Part shown: piece after piece, positions 43,404-52,772 of the stretch
Layout: each line of letters begins with the position of its first letter
Position numbering within the stretch: the first letter of the stretch is position 1
DNA from: Chryseobacterium carnipullorum
Lineage (GTDB): Bacteria; Bacteroidota; Bacteroidia; Flavobacteriales; Weeksellaceae
Assembly: GCF_900142785.1 (NCBI RefSeq)
Contig: NZ_FRCD01000002.1
Location: 124,001-188,000, forward strand
Direction of reading: 5' to 3'
DNA length: 64,000 nucleotides
Translations under genes and position numbers: made by a program
The notes under the pieces: model-generated
Database searches by the model: none
The model's input: only the letters and a program-made list of their open reading frames with translations
What the model was told of the DNA's origin: nothing

Positions 43404-45173
43404 TTGAGCAGACAACCTATTCTTATTCTTGCCACCTGTTTTATTCTGGGAATTTTTTTTCAGGATCAGCTGAAGATGAATAAAAACTTCGTCTATCCTG
43501 TATCCGCATGTTGTCTGTTGTTTTTTCTGTCGACTTTCTTCTATTCTTATTTTCTGCATAAAATGAAAACAGTATTGCTGGGATTACTGTTTTTTGGAGC
43601 GGGAATAATTCTTCATTTTTTTAATACCTATTCTTCCCGTGAATATTCTGTTCCCAAAAAGGGAGTCATTGTCTTTAAAATTTCAAAGAAATTAAACTCT
43701 ACTGTAAAAAATAAAAAATACGAAGCCGTTGTCCGTAGTGAAAAAGAAAATTTCAATGCAGTTCTTTATATTCCTAAAGCACATGAAGAACTTGATTTTA
43801 AACACTATTATAAAGCAGAGGCATATCTATCAAAACCAAGAGCTCCAGAGCATGATTTTCAGTTTGATTACTCCCATTATTTAAAAAGGAAAAATATTGA
43901 ATATCAATGCTATGTATCGAAAGAGATTTCTTCCAAAGTAAGGAATGATTTAAACCTGACTGAACGGATTCAGCAGCAGAGATTTGAAATCCTGAAGAAG
44001 ATTGATTCAGTTTCAATATCTGCAAAGACCCGTGAGTTCTTGAAAGGAATAATTCTGGCAGACAGAACAGAAATGGATGCTGAAACCGTACGGGACTTTA
44101 ACAGGTCAGGGCTGGTTCATTTTTTAGCTATTTCCGGGACACATATCGTCGTTATTTTTGGAATGTTTTACTTTTTGCTGACCCGCTTTACTCCTCTCCG
44201 GTTCAGAAAATACGCCGTTGTTGCAAGTATAGCATTGATCTGGCTTTTCGCCGCACTTATAGGTTTTGGGAATTCAGTCACCAGATCCTGCATTATGCTT
44301 ACGGTCTATTTCATTTATGTAATTCTTCAGCGGAAACCGGATTTACTCCATTCACTTTCACTATCAGCGATGATTATTTTAGTGTTGGATACGCAGCAGA
44401 TTTTTGATGTAGGATTTCAGTTAAGCTTTCTGGCTGTTTTAGGTATTTTTTGGTTAAACCAGCCCCTTTTGAGATATTTCCCTCGACAGGATGGCTATTT
44501 TAAAAAATTAATATTCAACACCATTACCATCTCCTTATCCGCACAACTTGCGACGCTTCCGGTGGTTCTTTATTACTTTCACCAGTTCTCTCTGGTTTCT
44601 TTTCCTGCCAATATTTTGATTGTTCCTTTTTCAGAGCTGATCATTATATTTTCTTTTTTGATGACCATTCTTATAGCGTTGCAGGTAGATTTTACTTGGA
44701 TCAATTTTATATATGATCTGTCAATTCAGGTTTTGCTAAAACTTATTCATTGGTTTGCAGAATCAGATATCCTGTTTTTTTCTGAAATCCCTATGAATAT
44801 AGCAGAAGTATTGGTTTTATCTTTTATTGTGTATCTGTTGAGGCCATTGCTTTTAAAGGTTGATTTTAAAAATTCAGTGCGGCTGGTTACCGCGGTTTTA
44901 GTGTTTTTAGTCATGAGAACAGGATTTGGTATTTTTGAAAATCAAAAAGAGGAGATCTTACTTCATGATTTTAATAAAACCAAAGTATTATCTTTGAAGA
45001 AAGGTGACAGCGCCTGTTTTTGGATATCTGAAAACGCTGATAAACAAAAAATAATCACATTTATTGCCAGCCCATATTGTGCATCAAGACGAATTCGGAG
45101 TCTGGAAATAAAGACATTTCATCATACGGTACAAAAAGTGGTATACAACGGTAAGATGTATGATTTGAAATAA
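43404..45173 (+). CDS. comEC: ComEC/Rec2-type competence channel, TTG start
   Basis: 589-aa polytopic protein of the DNA-uptake channel family. N-terminal DUF4131-like region (about 20-190) with three TM segments and an OB-like soluble part, then the Competence domain (about 200-500) with GLVHFLAISGTHIVVIFGMFY and QLSFLAVLGIFWLNQPLL. No ATG lies between the upstream in-frame stop (43392) and codon 25, so the TTG at 43404 (giving MSRQPILIL) is the likely start. It lacks the C-terminal metallo-beta-lactamase domain of long ComEC proteins; only a short tail follows the last TM helix. Confidence 0.88.
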   Translation: MSRQPILILATCFILGIFFQDQLKMNKNFVYPVSACCLLFFLSTFFYSYFLHKMKTVLLGLLFFGAGIILHFFNTYSSREYSVPKKGVIVFKISKKLNSTVKNKKYEAVVRSEKENFNAVLYIPKAHEELDFKHYYKAEAYLSKPRAPEHDFQFDYSHYLKRKNIEYQCYVSKEISSKVRNDLNLTERIQQQRFEILKKIDSVSISAKTREFLKGIILADRTEMDAETVRDFNRSGLVHFLAISGTHIVVIFGMFYFLLTRFTPLRFRKYAVVASIALIWLFAALIGFGNSVTRSCIMLTVYFIYVILQRKPDLLHSLSLSAMIILVLDTQQIFDVGFQLSFLAVLGIFWLNQPLLRYFPRQDGYFKKLIFNTITISLSAQLATLPVVLYYFHQFSLVSFPANILIVPFSELIIIFSFLMTILIALQVDFTWINFIYDLSIQVLLKLIHWFAESDILFFSEIPMNIAEVLVLSFIVYLLRPLLLKVDFKNSVRLVTAVLVFLVMRTGFGIFENQKEEILLHDFNKTKVLSLKKGDSACFWISENADKQKIITFIASPYCASRRIRSLEIKTFHHTVQKVVYNGKMYDLK

Positions 45174-45284
45174 TAACTGGTATTTTTCATTTTTTCCTTA
45201 TACAATGCGGCAGATTCTTATTTAGAAAGATTACAAACTGGCTAATTGTGAGATTTCTCACTTCCCGATATTGTTAACATTTCT

Positions 45285-45292
45285 TAATTTTG
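45285..45292 (+). promoter_or_regulatory. -7 element TAATTTTG of the sdh operon
   Basis: TAATTTTG, 24 bp before the sdhC ATG; the -33 region reads TTCC and not TTTG. Confidence 0.55.
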
Positions 45293-45316
45293 TGGGAAAT
45301 TCAAATTTAAACTTAT

Positions 45317-45979
45317 ATGGCAGGTTTAACGAGTTCTACGATAGGTAGAAAATATGCGATGGCATTATCAGCTTTATTTTTGCTGATCTTTCTTATACTG
45401 CATTTGACGACCAATTTGTTATCAGTCCTGAATCGTGATGCATTCAATACCGCATCAGATTTTATGGGCTATAATCCTTTTGTGCAGTTCTTAATGCAGC
45501 CTGTTCTTGGTTTTGCAGTTCTTTTCCATTTCATTATGGGATTTGTACTGGAAATTAAGAACAATAAAGCGCGTCCGATAAAGTACGCTTCAAACAACCC
45601 TTCTGTGAATTCTTCATGGATGTCCAGAAATATGATTATTTCCGGTGCTGTTGTTTTAGCTTTTCTTGCGCTTCACTTATATGATTTCTGGCTACATGAA
45701 ATCAACTACAAGTATGTGGAAGGACTTGCTCCTGACGCAGAACGTTTCTGGCCGGAGTTACATGAGAAGTTTGCAGACCTTTGGAGAGTCGCTTTATATG
45801 TGATCTCTTTTGTTTTGCTTGGACTACATTTGGCTCACGGTTTTCAATCTTCTTTCCAGTCGATTGGTGCCAGACATCCGAAATATACTCCGGTAATTAA
45901 AGCTTTTGGAAAATGGTATTCAATCCTTATTCCTGCAGGTTTTATTTTTATTGCAATTTTTCACTTCGTAACTCAATAA
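45317..45979 (+). CDS. sdhC: succinate dehydrogenase cytochrome b subunit
   Basis: Membrane anchor of respiratory complex II (type B, single-chain cytochrome b). The 220-aa protein has five TM helices and heme-ligand histidines in LILHLTTNLLS, VLFHFIMGFVLE, LALHLYDFW and LGLHLAHGFQSSFQS. It feeds succinate electrons to menaquinone. First gene of sdhCAB; 15 bp before sdhA. Confidence 0.95.
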   Translation: MAGLTSSTIGRKYAMALSALFLLIFLILHLTTNLLSVLNRDAFNTASDFMGYNPFVQFLMQPVLGFAVLFHFIMGFVLEIKNNKARPIKYASNNPSVNSSWMSRNMIISGAVVLAFLALHLYDFWLHEINYKYVEGLAPDAERFWPELHEKFADLWRVALYVISFVLLGLHLAHGFQSSFQSIGARHPKYTPVIKAFGKWYSILIPAGFIFIAIFHFVTQ

Positions 45980-45994
45980 TATCAATATACCAAT

Positions 45995-48007
45995 ATGAGT
46001 AAATTAGATTCAAAAATTCCGGCTGGTCCTTTAAAGGATAAATGGAAGCATCATAAAGACCATATGAACCTTGTTGCACCCAACAACAGAGATAAGATTG
46101 ATATTATTGTTGTAGGTACAGGTTTGGCAGGTGGTTCTGCTGCCGCTACACTGGCTGAACAGGGATATAATGTAAAAGCATTCTGTTACCAGGATTCTCC
46201 AAGAAGAGCACACTCCATTGCAGCGCAGGGAGGTATCAATGCTGCTAAAAACTATCAGGGAGACGGTGACTCTACCTACAGGTTATTCTATGACACCATC
46301 AAAGGAGGTGACTATAGAGCGAGAGAGGCCAACGTTTACAGACTTGCTGAGGTTTCTGCCAATATTATCGACCAGTGTGTTTCACAAGGAGTTCCTTTCG
46401 GAAGAGATTACGGCGGTCAGTTAGATAACCGTTCATTTGGTGGAGTTCAGGTAAAAAGAACATTCTACGCAAAAGGACAGACAGGACAGCAGTTATTGCT
46501 GGGTGCCTATTCTTCAATGAGCCGTCAGATCGGTAAAGGAAGAATCAAGATGTACAACCGTCATGAAATGATGGAGTTGGTAATTGTAGACGGAAAAGCA
46601 AGAGGAATTATCGCAAGAAACCTTGTAACGGGAGAGATTGAAAGACATTCTGCTCACGCGGTTGTTATTGCATCCGGAGGTTACGGAAACGTCTATTTCC
46701 TTTCTACCAATGCAATGGGATCAAACGTTTCTGCGGCTTGGAAGATCCACAAAAAAGGAGCGTACTTCGCAAACCCTTGTTATGTACAGATTCACCCGAC
46801 TTGTATTCCGGTTCACGGAACACAACAGTCTAAACTGACTTTGATGTCGGAATCTCTCAGAAACTCAGGAAGAATCTGGGTTCCTAAGAAAATTGAAGAT
46901 TCTGTAGCCATCAGAGAAGGTAAATTAAGACCTGAAAATATTAAAGAAGAAGATAGAGATTATTATCTGGAAAGAAGATATCCTGCATTCGGAAACTTAG
47001 TACCTAGAGACGTTGCTTCTAGAGCTGGTAAAGAAAGATGTGATGCAGGTTTCGGAATCGAGAATAATGATACTAAAGAAGGTGTTTACCTTGATTTTTC
47101 TACAGAGATCATCAAAAAAGGTAAAGAAGCCGCTATCGAAAAACATATTCACAATCCTACCGATCAGCAAATCTATGATTTAGGAAAAGCCTGGATTGAG
47201 GAGAAATACGGTAACTTATTCGTAATGTACGAAAAAATTACAGCCGATGATCCTTACAAAACGCCTATGAAGATCTATCCTGCAGTACACTACACAATGG
47301 GTGGTGTTTGGGTGGATTATAATCTACAATCTACAATCCCTGGATGTTTTGTAATTGGTGAAGCTAACTTTTCAGATCACGGAGCTAACAGATTGGGAGC
47401 TTCTGCATTGATGCAAGGTTTGGCAGACGGATACTTCGTACTTCCTTATACAATTGCAGATTATCTTTCTGCAGACATCAGAACAGGAGCAATTCCTACG
47501 ACTTCTGGTGAGTTTGATCAGGCTGAAAAAGATATTAAAGACAAAGTCAATTTCTTCTTAAATAATAAAGGAACTCATTCAGTAGATTATTTCCACAAAA
47601 AATTAGGACACATCATGTGGAATAAGGTAGGAATGGGAAGAACTCCTGAAGGATTAAAAGAAGCTATCGCTGAAATCGCACAGGTGAAAAAAGATTTCTG
47701 GAGCGATGTGAAAGTTCCTGGTGATGCAGAAGGAATGAATACTGAGCTTGAAAAAGCTTTCAGAGTTGCAGACTTTATCGAATTGGGGCAATTGATGGCA
47801 ATTGATGCTCTCCATAGAAACGAATCTTGTGGTGGTCATTTCAGAGAAGATCATGCTACTCCGGAAGGTGAAGCTGAAAGAGATGATGTTAACTTCAAAT
47901 ATGTAGGCGCTTGGGAATATCAGACAGATGATATCACAACTGAAGTTCTGCACAAAGAAGATCTGATCTACGAAAACATTGAAGTTAAAGCAAGAAGTTA
48001 CAAATAA
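45995..48007 (+). CDS. sdhA: succinate dehydrogenase flavoprotein subunit
   Basis: 670-aa FAD subunit that oxidises succinate to fumarate. FAD-binding [22 protein letters not shown], the [14 protein letters not shown] segment with the FAD-linked histidine in RRAHS, the active-site region HPTCIPVHG, and C-terminal [34 protein letters not shown] are all present. Length is that of the long Bacteroidetes type B flavoproteins. Sits between sdhC and sdhB. Confidence 0.97.
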   Translation: MSKLDSKIPAGPLKDKWKHHKDHMNLVAPNNRDKIDIIVVGTGLAGGSAAATLAEQGYNVKAFCYQDSPRRAHSIAAQGGINAAKNYQGDGDSTYRLFYDTIKGGDYRAREANVYRLAEVSANIIDQCVSQGVPFGRDYGGQLDNRSFGGVQVKRTFYAKGQTGQQLLLGAYSSMSRQIGKGRIKMYNRHEMMELVIVDGKARGIIARNLVTGEIERHSAHAVVIASGGYGNVYFLSTNAMGSNVSAAWKIHKKGAYFANPCYVQIHPTCIPVHGTQQSKLTLMSESLRNSGRIWVPKKIEDSVAIREGKLRPENIKEEDRDYYLERRYPAFGNLVPRDVASRAGKERCDAGFGIENNDTKEGVYLDFSTEIIKKGKEAAIEKHIHNPTDQQIYDLGKAWIEEKYGNLFVMYEKITADDPYKTPMKIYPAVHYTMGGVWVDYNLQSTIPGCFVIGEANFSDHGANRLGASALMQGLADGYFVLPYTIADYLSADIRTGAIPTTSGEFDQAEKDIKDKVNFFLNNKGTHSVDYFHKKLGHIMWNKVGMGRTPEGLKEAIAEIAQVKKDFWSDVKVPGDAEGMNTELEKAFRVADFIELGQLMAIDALHRNESCGGHFREDHATPEGEAERDDVNFKYVGAWEYQTDDITTEVLHKEDLIYENIEVKARSYK

Positions 48008-48031
48008 TCTCCAACCTATAAATAAATAATT

Positions 48032-48799
48032 ATGAGTGCAAAAAAAGGCCTTCATCTTACCCTAAAAATTTGGAGACAAAAAAATAGCAAAACTAAAGGT
48101 CAGTTTGAGACCTACAAAATATCGGATGTTTCTACAGATTCTTCTTTCCTGGAAATGTTGGATATTTTGAATGAAAATATTATTAACGAGGGAAAAGAAC
48201 CTATCGCTTTCGACCACGATTGTCGTGAAGGAATCTGCGGTATGTGTTCTCTTTATATCAACGGTAGAGCTCATGGTCCCGATACTGGTATTACCACTTG
48301 TCAGCTTCACATGAGAATGTTCAAAGACGGTGAAACCATCGTTATTGAACCTTGGAGAAGTGCTGCTTTCCCTGTTATTAAAGATTTAATGGTAGACAGA
48401 AGCGCATTCGACAGAGTAATGGCTGCCGGAGGTTTCATTTCGGTGAACACTTCTGGTAATACTTTGGATGCCAATGCAATTCCGGTTCCTAAAGAAGATG
48501 CAGACAAAGCGATGGATGCTGCGGCATGTATCGGATGTGGTGCTTGTGTGGCTACGTGTAAAAACGGATCTGCTATGCTATTCGTTGGAGCTAAAGTTTC
48601 TCAGTTCGCCCTACTTCCTCAGGGTAGAGTAGAAGCTAAGAGAAGAGTTCTGAACATGGTGAAAGCAATGGATGAAGAAGGATTCGGAAACTGTTCAAAT
48701 ACTGGAGCTTGTGAAATTGAGTGTCCGAAAGGAATTTCTCTTGAAAACATCGCCAGAATGAACAGAGAATATATGGCTGCTATGGTAGATAACGGATAG
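48032..48799 (+). CDS. sdhB: succinate dehydrogenase iron-sulfur subunit
   Basis: 255-aa subunit passing electrons from FAD to quinone through three Fe-S clusters. Cysteine motifs: [10 protein letters not shown] for 2Fe-2[12 protein letters not shown] for 4Fe-4S, and [14 protein letters not shown] for the remaining cluster. It ends the sdhCAB operon and is followed by a hairpin terminator. Confidence 0.97.
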   Translation: MSAKKGLHLTLKIWRQKNSKTKGQFETYKISDVSTDSSFLEMLDILNENIINEGKEPIAFDHDCREGICGMCSLYINGRAHGPDTGITTCQLHMRMFKDGETIVIEPWRSAAFPVIKDLMVDRSAFDRVMAAGGFISVNTSGNTLDANAIPVPKEDADKAMDAAACIGCGACVATCKNGSAMLFVGAKVSQFALLPQGRVEAKRRVLNMVKAMDEEGFGNCSNTGACEIECPKGISLENIARMNREYMAAMVDNG

Positions 48800-48819
48800 A
48801 ACCTATTCAAAATATATAA

Positions 48820-48851
48820 AAAATCGTCTTCATTATGGAGACGATTTTTTT
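48820..48851 (+). terminator. terminator of the sdh operon
   Basis: Stem AAAATCGTCT / AGACGATTTT with a 9-nt loop and a T run. Confidence 0.85.
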
Positions 48852-49092
48852 ATGCTATGCATTTGTCTGTTAAAATTTGTTAAGTTGTTGATTGAATAAG
48901 ATATTCTTTATTTAATAAGTCTATATTTGGTGAACACTTTTTATGAAAAGAAGAAAGAATACTCATGTACCGAATTCTTTTTGTCTATTAAAATTTATGC
49001 TGAGAAAAAACCACTCAACGTCCCTTTTCATAGGTTTTCATAAAATTTTCAAAAAAAAGAAATAGTCTTAATCAACAAGCCGTAAAAAACGG

Positions 49093-49100
49093 TATTTTTG
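49093..49100 (+). promoter_or_regulatory. -7 element TATTTTTG of the thioredoxin-fold lipoprotein gene
   Basis: TATTTTTG 18 bp before ATG 49119; no TTTG at the right distance. Confidence 0.5.
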
Positions 49101-49118
49101 TGTAATATTAAAATTGAA

Positions 49119-50642
49119 ATGAAAAAATATCTTTTATTGTTTATCATCACAGCTTTTGTGATGTCTTGTTCAAAAAAAGTTGAAGTCAAAGGAAAAATTG
49201 CTGGAAGTTCACCACTCGAAAGAATTGAATTTGTTGAAGCTTCTGGTGTAGCAACACTTCCGCTTGTTAATATAGGTTTAGATAAAAACGGAAACTTTAC
49301 AGGAAGTTTCGATGCTCCTAAAGACGGCATGTATGTCATCAACTACGCCGGAAGACAAAATCTTATTTATCTTGAAGGCGGACAGAAATTGAATATTTCC
49401 GGAAACGCAATGACCTTTCCAAACGAATTCGTAGTAACAGGAGATGCTAAGAAAAACAATGATTTCCTTCAGGCAAGCCAAAAATTTTTGGGGGAGTACG
49501 GAAGTAAGATCAATATTCAGCAGCTAATGGCAGGAGATGAAAAAACGTTCTTAAAAGGAGCGCAGAAAATCGAAGCTGATATCAACAAAAATGTAGATGA
49601 TCTTGCTCAAAAAAATAATCCGGGTAAAGGGATTCTTGAGTGGAAAAAGAATGATGTGAAAGTAACGATTCTGAACCTTCTTGCCAACTATGAAATGGCA
49701 AAGCGTCAGATGTCGGGAAATCCTTCATTTAAAGTGTCTAAAGCTTTCCAGGATTATGAAACCAAACTGGAAGAAAACAAAGATGTAATGGTAAAAACTA
49801 TTCCATTATACAGACAATATTTACTTGTAAAATTAAGTCCGGATTTTCAAAAGTTCGCGGAAGCTAAAACGAAAGGGAAAACAGACGTTACCACTTCTGA
49901 AGTGTTCGCACAATTCCTGAAAGACAGAAAAGAAATTTCCAAGACGGCTAAAGATTATCTTTTGGCATTTGTAGTAGCACAGGATATTCATCCGGGTGCA
50001 CCTGCAAAAAATACAGAGAAGATTAAAAAAATTATTGATACAGATATTACAGACGCTTCTATAAAAGCTGATCTTGTAAAAATGCAGGTAGCTATCAACG
50101 GTCTTAAAGTAGGTGAAGCTGCGCCTGAAGCGTCATTAGTGAAAGCAGACGGTAAATCTTACCAGCTTTCTGAAAATAAAGGAAAACCGTATATGTTGTT
50201 CTTCTACGCATCTTGGAACCCTTACATCAGTGAAGCGACAGTTCCTGTATTGAAAGAAGTTGTGAATTTCTACAAATCAAAAATGAACTTCGTTTTTGTA
50301 AACGTTGATGATACAAAAGATCAGTTTGTAAAAACCAGCAGTGCCTTATTAAAAGGAATTCCTGGAACCAATGTTTATGGAGAAAAAGGTTTGGAATCAG
50401 ATATCGCTAAAAAATATGGAGTGTACGGATTCAAACTGCCTTGTTTTATCGTTGTGGATAAAGACGGTAAGATTGCCAGCAGATCTTTTGTAAACTTAGG
50501 TGAGCAGGAGGTTGTGACAATTCTTGATAAACTTACAGGTCTTTCTGCCCCAAGAGTAGAACCGAATATGCAAATGCAGCCGGGAATGCAAATGGATCCT
50601 TCAGCACAGCCTGTAAATCCACAGCCTGCCCCTACAAAATAA
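49119..50642 (+). CDS. thioredoxin-fold lipoprotein without CxxC
   Basis: 507-aa lipoprotein (MKKYLLLFIITAFVMSC, Cys17; start chosen for this signal). The N-terminal DUF4369-like beta region (about 20-110: VEVKGKIAGSSPLERIEFVE) is followed by a helical middle and a TlpA/AhpC-like thioredoxin domain (about residues 335-480: VGEAAPEASLVKADGKSYQLSE, YMLFFYASWNPYISEATVPVLKE, FKLPCFIVVDKDGKI). The usual WCxxC is replaced by SWNPY, so classical disulfide chemistry is impossible; only a distant Cys in LPCF remains. A Met/Gln/Pro-rich C-terminus ends the protein. Single-gene unit. Confidence 0.88.
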   Translation: MKKYLLLFIITAFVMSCSKKVEVKGKIAGSSPLERIEFVEASGVATLPLVNIGLDKNGNFTGSFDAPKDGMYVINYAGRQNLIYLEGGQKLNISGNAMTFPNEFVVTGDAKKNNDFLQASQKFLGEYGSKINIQQLMAGDEKTFLKGAQKIEADINKNVDDLAQKNNPGKGILEWKKNDVKVTILNLLANYEMAKRQMSGNPSFKVSKAFQDYETKLEENKDVMVKTIPLYRQYLLVKLSPDFQKFAEAKTKGKTDVTTSEVFAQFLKDRKEISKTAKDYLLAFVVAQDIHPGAPAKNTEKIKKIIDTDITDASIKADLVKMQVAINGLKVGEAAPEASLVKADGKSYQLSENKGKPYMLFFYASWNPYISEATVPVLKEVVNFYKSKMNFVFVNVDDTKDQFVKTSSALLKGIPGTNVYGEKGLESDIAKKYGVYGFKLPCFIVVDKDGKIASRSFVNLGEQEVVTILDKLTGLSAPRVEPNMQMQPGMQMDPSAQPVNPQPAPTK

Positions 50643-50661
50643 TAAACTTTAATATAGATGG

Positions 50662-50690
50662 AAACCTTATCTTCGGATAAGGTTTTTTTT
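50662..50690 (+). terminator. terminator with UUCG tetraloop
   Basis: 10-bp stem AAACCTTATC / GATAAGGTTT closed by TTCG, then eight Ts. Confidence 0.88.
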
Positions 50691-50694
50691 ATTG

Positions 50695-50702
50695 TATTTT
50701 TG
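50695..50702 (+). promoter_or_regulatory. -7 element TATTTTTG of the rlmD operon
   Basis: TATTTTTG lies 5 bp after the preceding terminator's T run and about 108 bp before the rlmD ATG, leaving a leader of about 100 nt. Confidence 0.5.
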
Positions 50703-50730
50703 CGGAATCAAACCGGAAGATTTTCTGGTT

Positions 50731-50802
50731 GTGTTAGAAAAAATAGAAATAGAGATTGAGGAGGAAACCAGAGGGGGTCTTCCGACCATTAAAAGAAATT
50801 GA
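50731..50802 (+). CDS. possible 23-codon upstream ORF in the rlmD leader
   Basis: GTG at 50731 opens a frame reading (M)LEKIEIEIEEETRGGLPTIKRN and stops at TGA 50800-50802, 8 bp before the rlmD ATG. The same frame is open further 5' (IKPEDFLVV). The composition is protein-like, so it may be a leader peptide or the tail of a decayed gene. No homolog recognised. Confidence 0.3.
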   Translation: MLEKIEIEIEEETRGGLPTIKRN

Positions 50803-50810
50803 GTTTACGG

Positions 50811-52217
50811 ATGAGAAAGAAGAAAGATATTATTCTTGAAAATATTAAGTTGTTCGGTGCAGGGGCAAAAGGCGTGGCCATAGGAAAAACGGAAGAAGGA
50901 AAAACAGTACTGATCTCAGGCGCTGTTCCGGGAGATGTTGTGAATGCAAGAGTGAAAAAATCCAAGTCCAAATACTATGAGGCAGAAACCGTAGAGGTGG
51001 TAGAGCCTTCACCGTTCAGAGTAAAACCTAAATGTATTCATTTTGGAACATGCGGCGGATGCAAGTGGCAGAATATGAGCTACGAAAAACAGCTGGATTT
51101 CAAACAGGAAGAAGTATACAATAATATTAAAAGGATTGGCGGAATTGAAGACTTTGAAACCGTTCCTATTTTAGGGGCTGAAGAACAGTATTTTTATAGA
51201 AATAAAATGGAGTTTTCTTTCTCTAACGCGAGATGGCTTACTCAATATGAAATAAGTTCTGAAGAAAACTTTGGAAGCAAAGATGCTCTTGGTTTCCATA
51301 TTCCTGGAATGTGGAGTAAGATTTTAGATCTTAAAGAATGTTTCCTTCAGGAAGATCCATCCAATGCCATCCGTCTGGCTGTGAAAAAGTTCGCAGTAGA
51401 TAATGGATTGGATTTCTTCGATGTGAAAAATCAGGAAGGCTTTTTGAGAACCCTGATGATGAGACAGAACTCTAAAGGAGAATGGATGGTCTTATTCCAG
51501 CTTTACAGAGAAGAGAAGAACAACAGAGAACAGCTTTTCCAGTATTTATTAGAGAAGTTTCCACAAATCAAAACATTGGTGTATGCTATTAATCCAAAAC
51601 AAAATGACTCTATTTACGATTTAAACGTTAATGTTTATTTCGGAGAAGGATTTTTAATGGAAGAAATGGACGGGCTGAAGTTTAAAATTGGGCCAAAATC
51701 ATTCTTTCAGACCAATTACAAACAGGCATTGGAACTTTACAGAAAGACATTAGAGTTTGCTGATTTAAAAGGAGATGAAGTAGTGTATGATTTGTATACC
51801 GGAACAGGAACTATTGCACAATATGTGGCAAGAAATGCAAAACACGTTATTGGCATAGAATCAGTTCAGGAAGCCATTGATGCTGCCATTGAGCATGCCG
51901 AATTAAATGGTCTTACCAATACAACATTCTATTGTGGAGATATGAAAAATGTCTTTAATGATGAATTCATGGAAAACCATCCCAAAGCAGATGTTTTAAT
52001 TACCGATCCGCCAAGAGACGGGATGCACCAGAAAGTGGTGGAACAGATCCTGAAACTTGCTCCGGAAAAAGTAGTGTATGTAAGCTGTAATTCTGCAACA
52101 CAGGCCAGAGATTTGGCTTTAATGAAAGAACATTATACTTTGGTTAAAATATTACCTGTGGATATGTTCCCGCAAACCCATCACGTTGAAAATATCGCGT
52201 TGCTGATTAAAAAATAA
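50811..52217 (+). CDS. rlmD: 23S rRNA (uracil-C5)-methyltransferase RlmD/RumA family
   Basis: 468-aa SAM-dependent methyltransferase that makes m5U in 23S rRNA. ATG 50811 (MRKKKDIILENIKLFGAGAKGVAI) is preferred to an upstream TTG. An N-terminal TRAM domain (about 1-65) is followed by the Fe-S cysteine cluster CIHFGTCGGC plus a later Cys (LKECFLQ), SAM motif VVYDLYTGTGTIAQYVAR, LITDPPRDGMHQK and the catalytic cysteine in VVYVSCNSATQARDL. The target is assigned by family; the RlmD/RlmC distinction is not certain. It is followed by the DUF6452 and DUF6048 genes. Confidence 0.92.
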   Translation: MRKKKDIILENIKLFGAGAKGVAIGKTEEGKTVLISGAVPGDVVNARVKKSKSKYYEAETVEVVEPSPFRVKPKCIHFGTCGGCKWQNMSYEKQLDFKQEEVYNNIKRIGGIEDFETVPILGAEEQYFYRNKMEFSFSNARWLTQYEISSEENFGSKDALGFHIPGMWSKILDLKECFLQEDPSNAIRLAVKKFAVDNGLDFFDVKNQEGFLRTLMMRQNSKGEWMVLFQLYREEKNNREQLFQYLLEKFPQIKTLVYAINPKQNDSIYDLNVNVYFGEGFLMEEMDGLKFKIGPKSFFQTNYKQALELYRKTLEFADLKGDEVVYDLYTGTGTIAQYVARNAKHVIGIESVQEAIDAAIEHAELNGLTNTTFYCGDMKNVFNDEFMENHPKADVLITDPPRDGMHQKVVEQILKLAPEKVVYVSCNSATQARDLALMKEHYTLVKILPVDMFPQTHHVENIALLIKK

Positions 52218-52295
52218 TTTTATTTAAATTTGAATGTCAAATCTTAATATGAAACGTCAGTTCCATCTGACTCAATAAAAAATAAAAATATACAG

Positions 52296-52772
52296 ATGAA
52301 ATACTTTAAATTTCTCGTCATGATCTGCTTCATAGGAATACTTTTCTCCTGTGGAGGAGAAGACGATATCTGTGAGAGTGGGGAAGGAACCCCCAGAATG
52401 AAGGTGGCATTTAAATCTCTGGAGACTGATAAAGTAAGAACCTTAGATTCACTGTATGTAGCAGTGGACTATGGTTCAGGAAAGGTGCAATTAGGAAAAC
52501 TTACCAATATCGATTCAAGGCTGATTCCATTAAGGGTAGATGACTCACCTTATACAGATGTTTACTTCAGGCTTGCAGATAAAGGGACCGAATCTCACGT
52601 CCGGGTTAGTTATACAACAAAAGCCCAATATGTTTCTCCGGGATGTGGAATTAAAAAAAGCTATGAGAATTTAAGTTCAGAATTACTACAATCAAATCCT
52701 GTCCTCAAATTGGAAGCAGGACAAAATCAAATAGAGAATGAAGACAAGACTAATCTTTTCCTTCTTTTTTAG
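52296..52772 (+). CDS. DUF6452 lipoprotein
   Basis: 158-aa lipoprotein (MKYFKFLVMICFIGILFSC, Cys19) of the DUF6452 family, recognised by the DICESGEGTPRMKVAF start and the C-terminal SPGCGIKKSYENL segment. Function unknown; periplasmic side of a membrane. It comes 78 bp after rlmD and overlaps the DUF6048 gene by 35 bp. The rlmD-DUF6452-DUF6048 order is a recurring Flavobacteriia arrangement. Confidence 0.82.
   Translation: MKYFKFLVMICFIGILFSCGGEDDICESGEGTPRMKVAFKSLETDKVRTLDSLYVAVDYGSGKVQLGKLTNIDSRLIPLRVDDSPYTDVYFRLADKGTESHVRVSYTTKAQYVSPGCGIKKSYENLSSELLQSNPVLKLEAGQNQIENEDKTNLFLLF

Larger units (their letters stand above)
48800..49118 (+). other. 319-bp gap after sdhB
   Basis: Holds the sdh terminator (48820-48851) and the TATTTTTG -7 box (49093-49100) of the next gene. 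The rest is AT-rich without recognisable genes. Confidence 0.5.

Noticed and set aside
43404..45173. Truncated comEC pseudogene
   Set aside because: The Competence domain is whole and the frame is clean; the missing MBL domain is a known variant, not clear decay.
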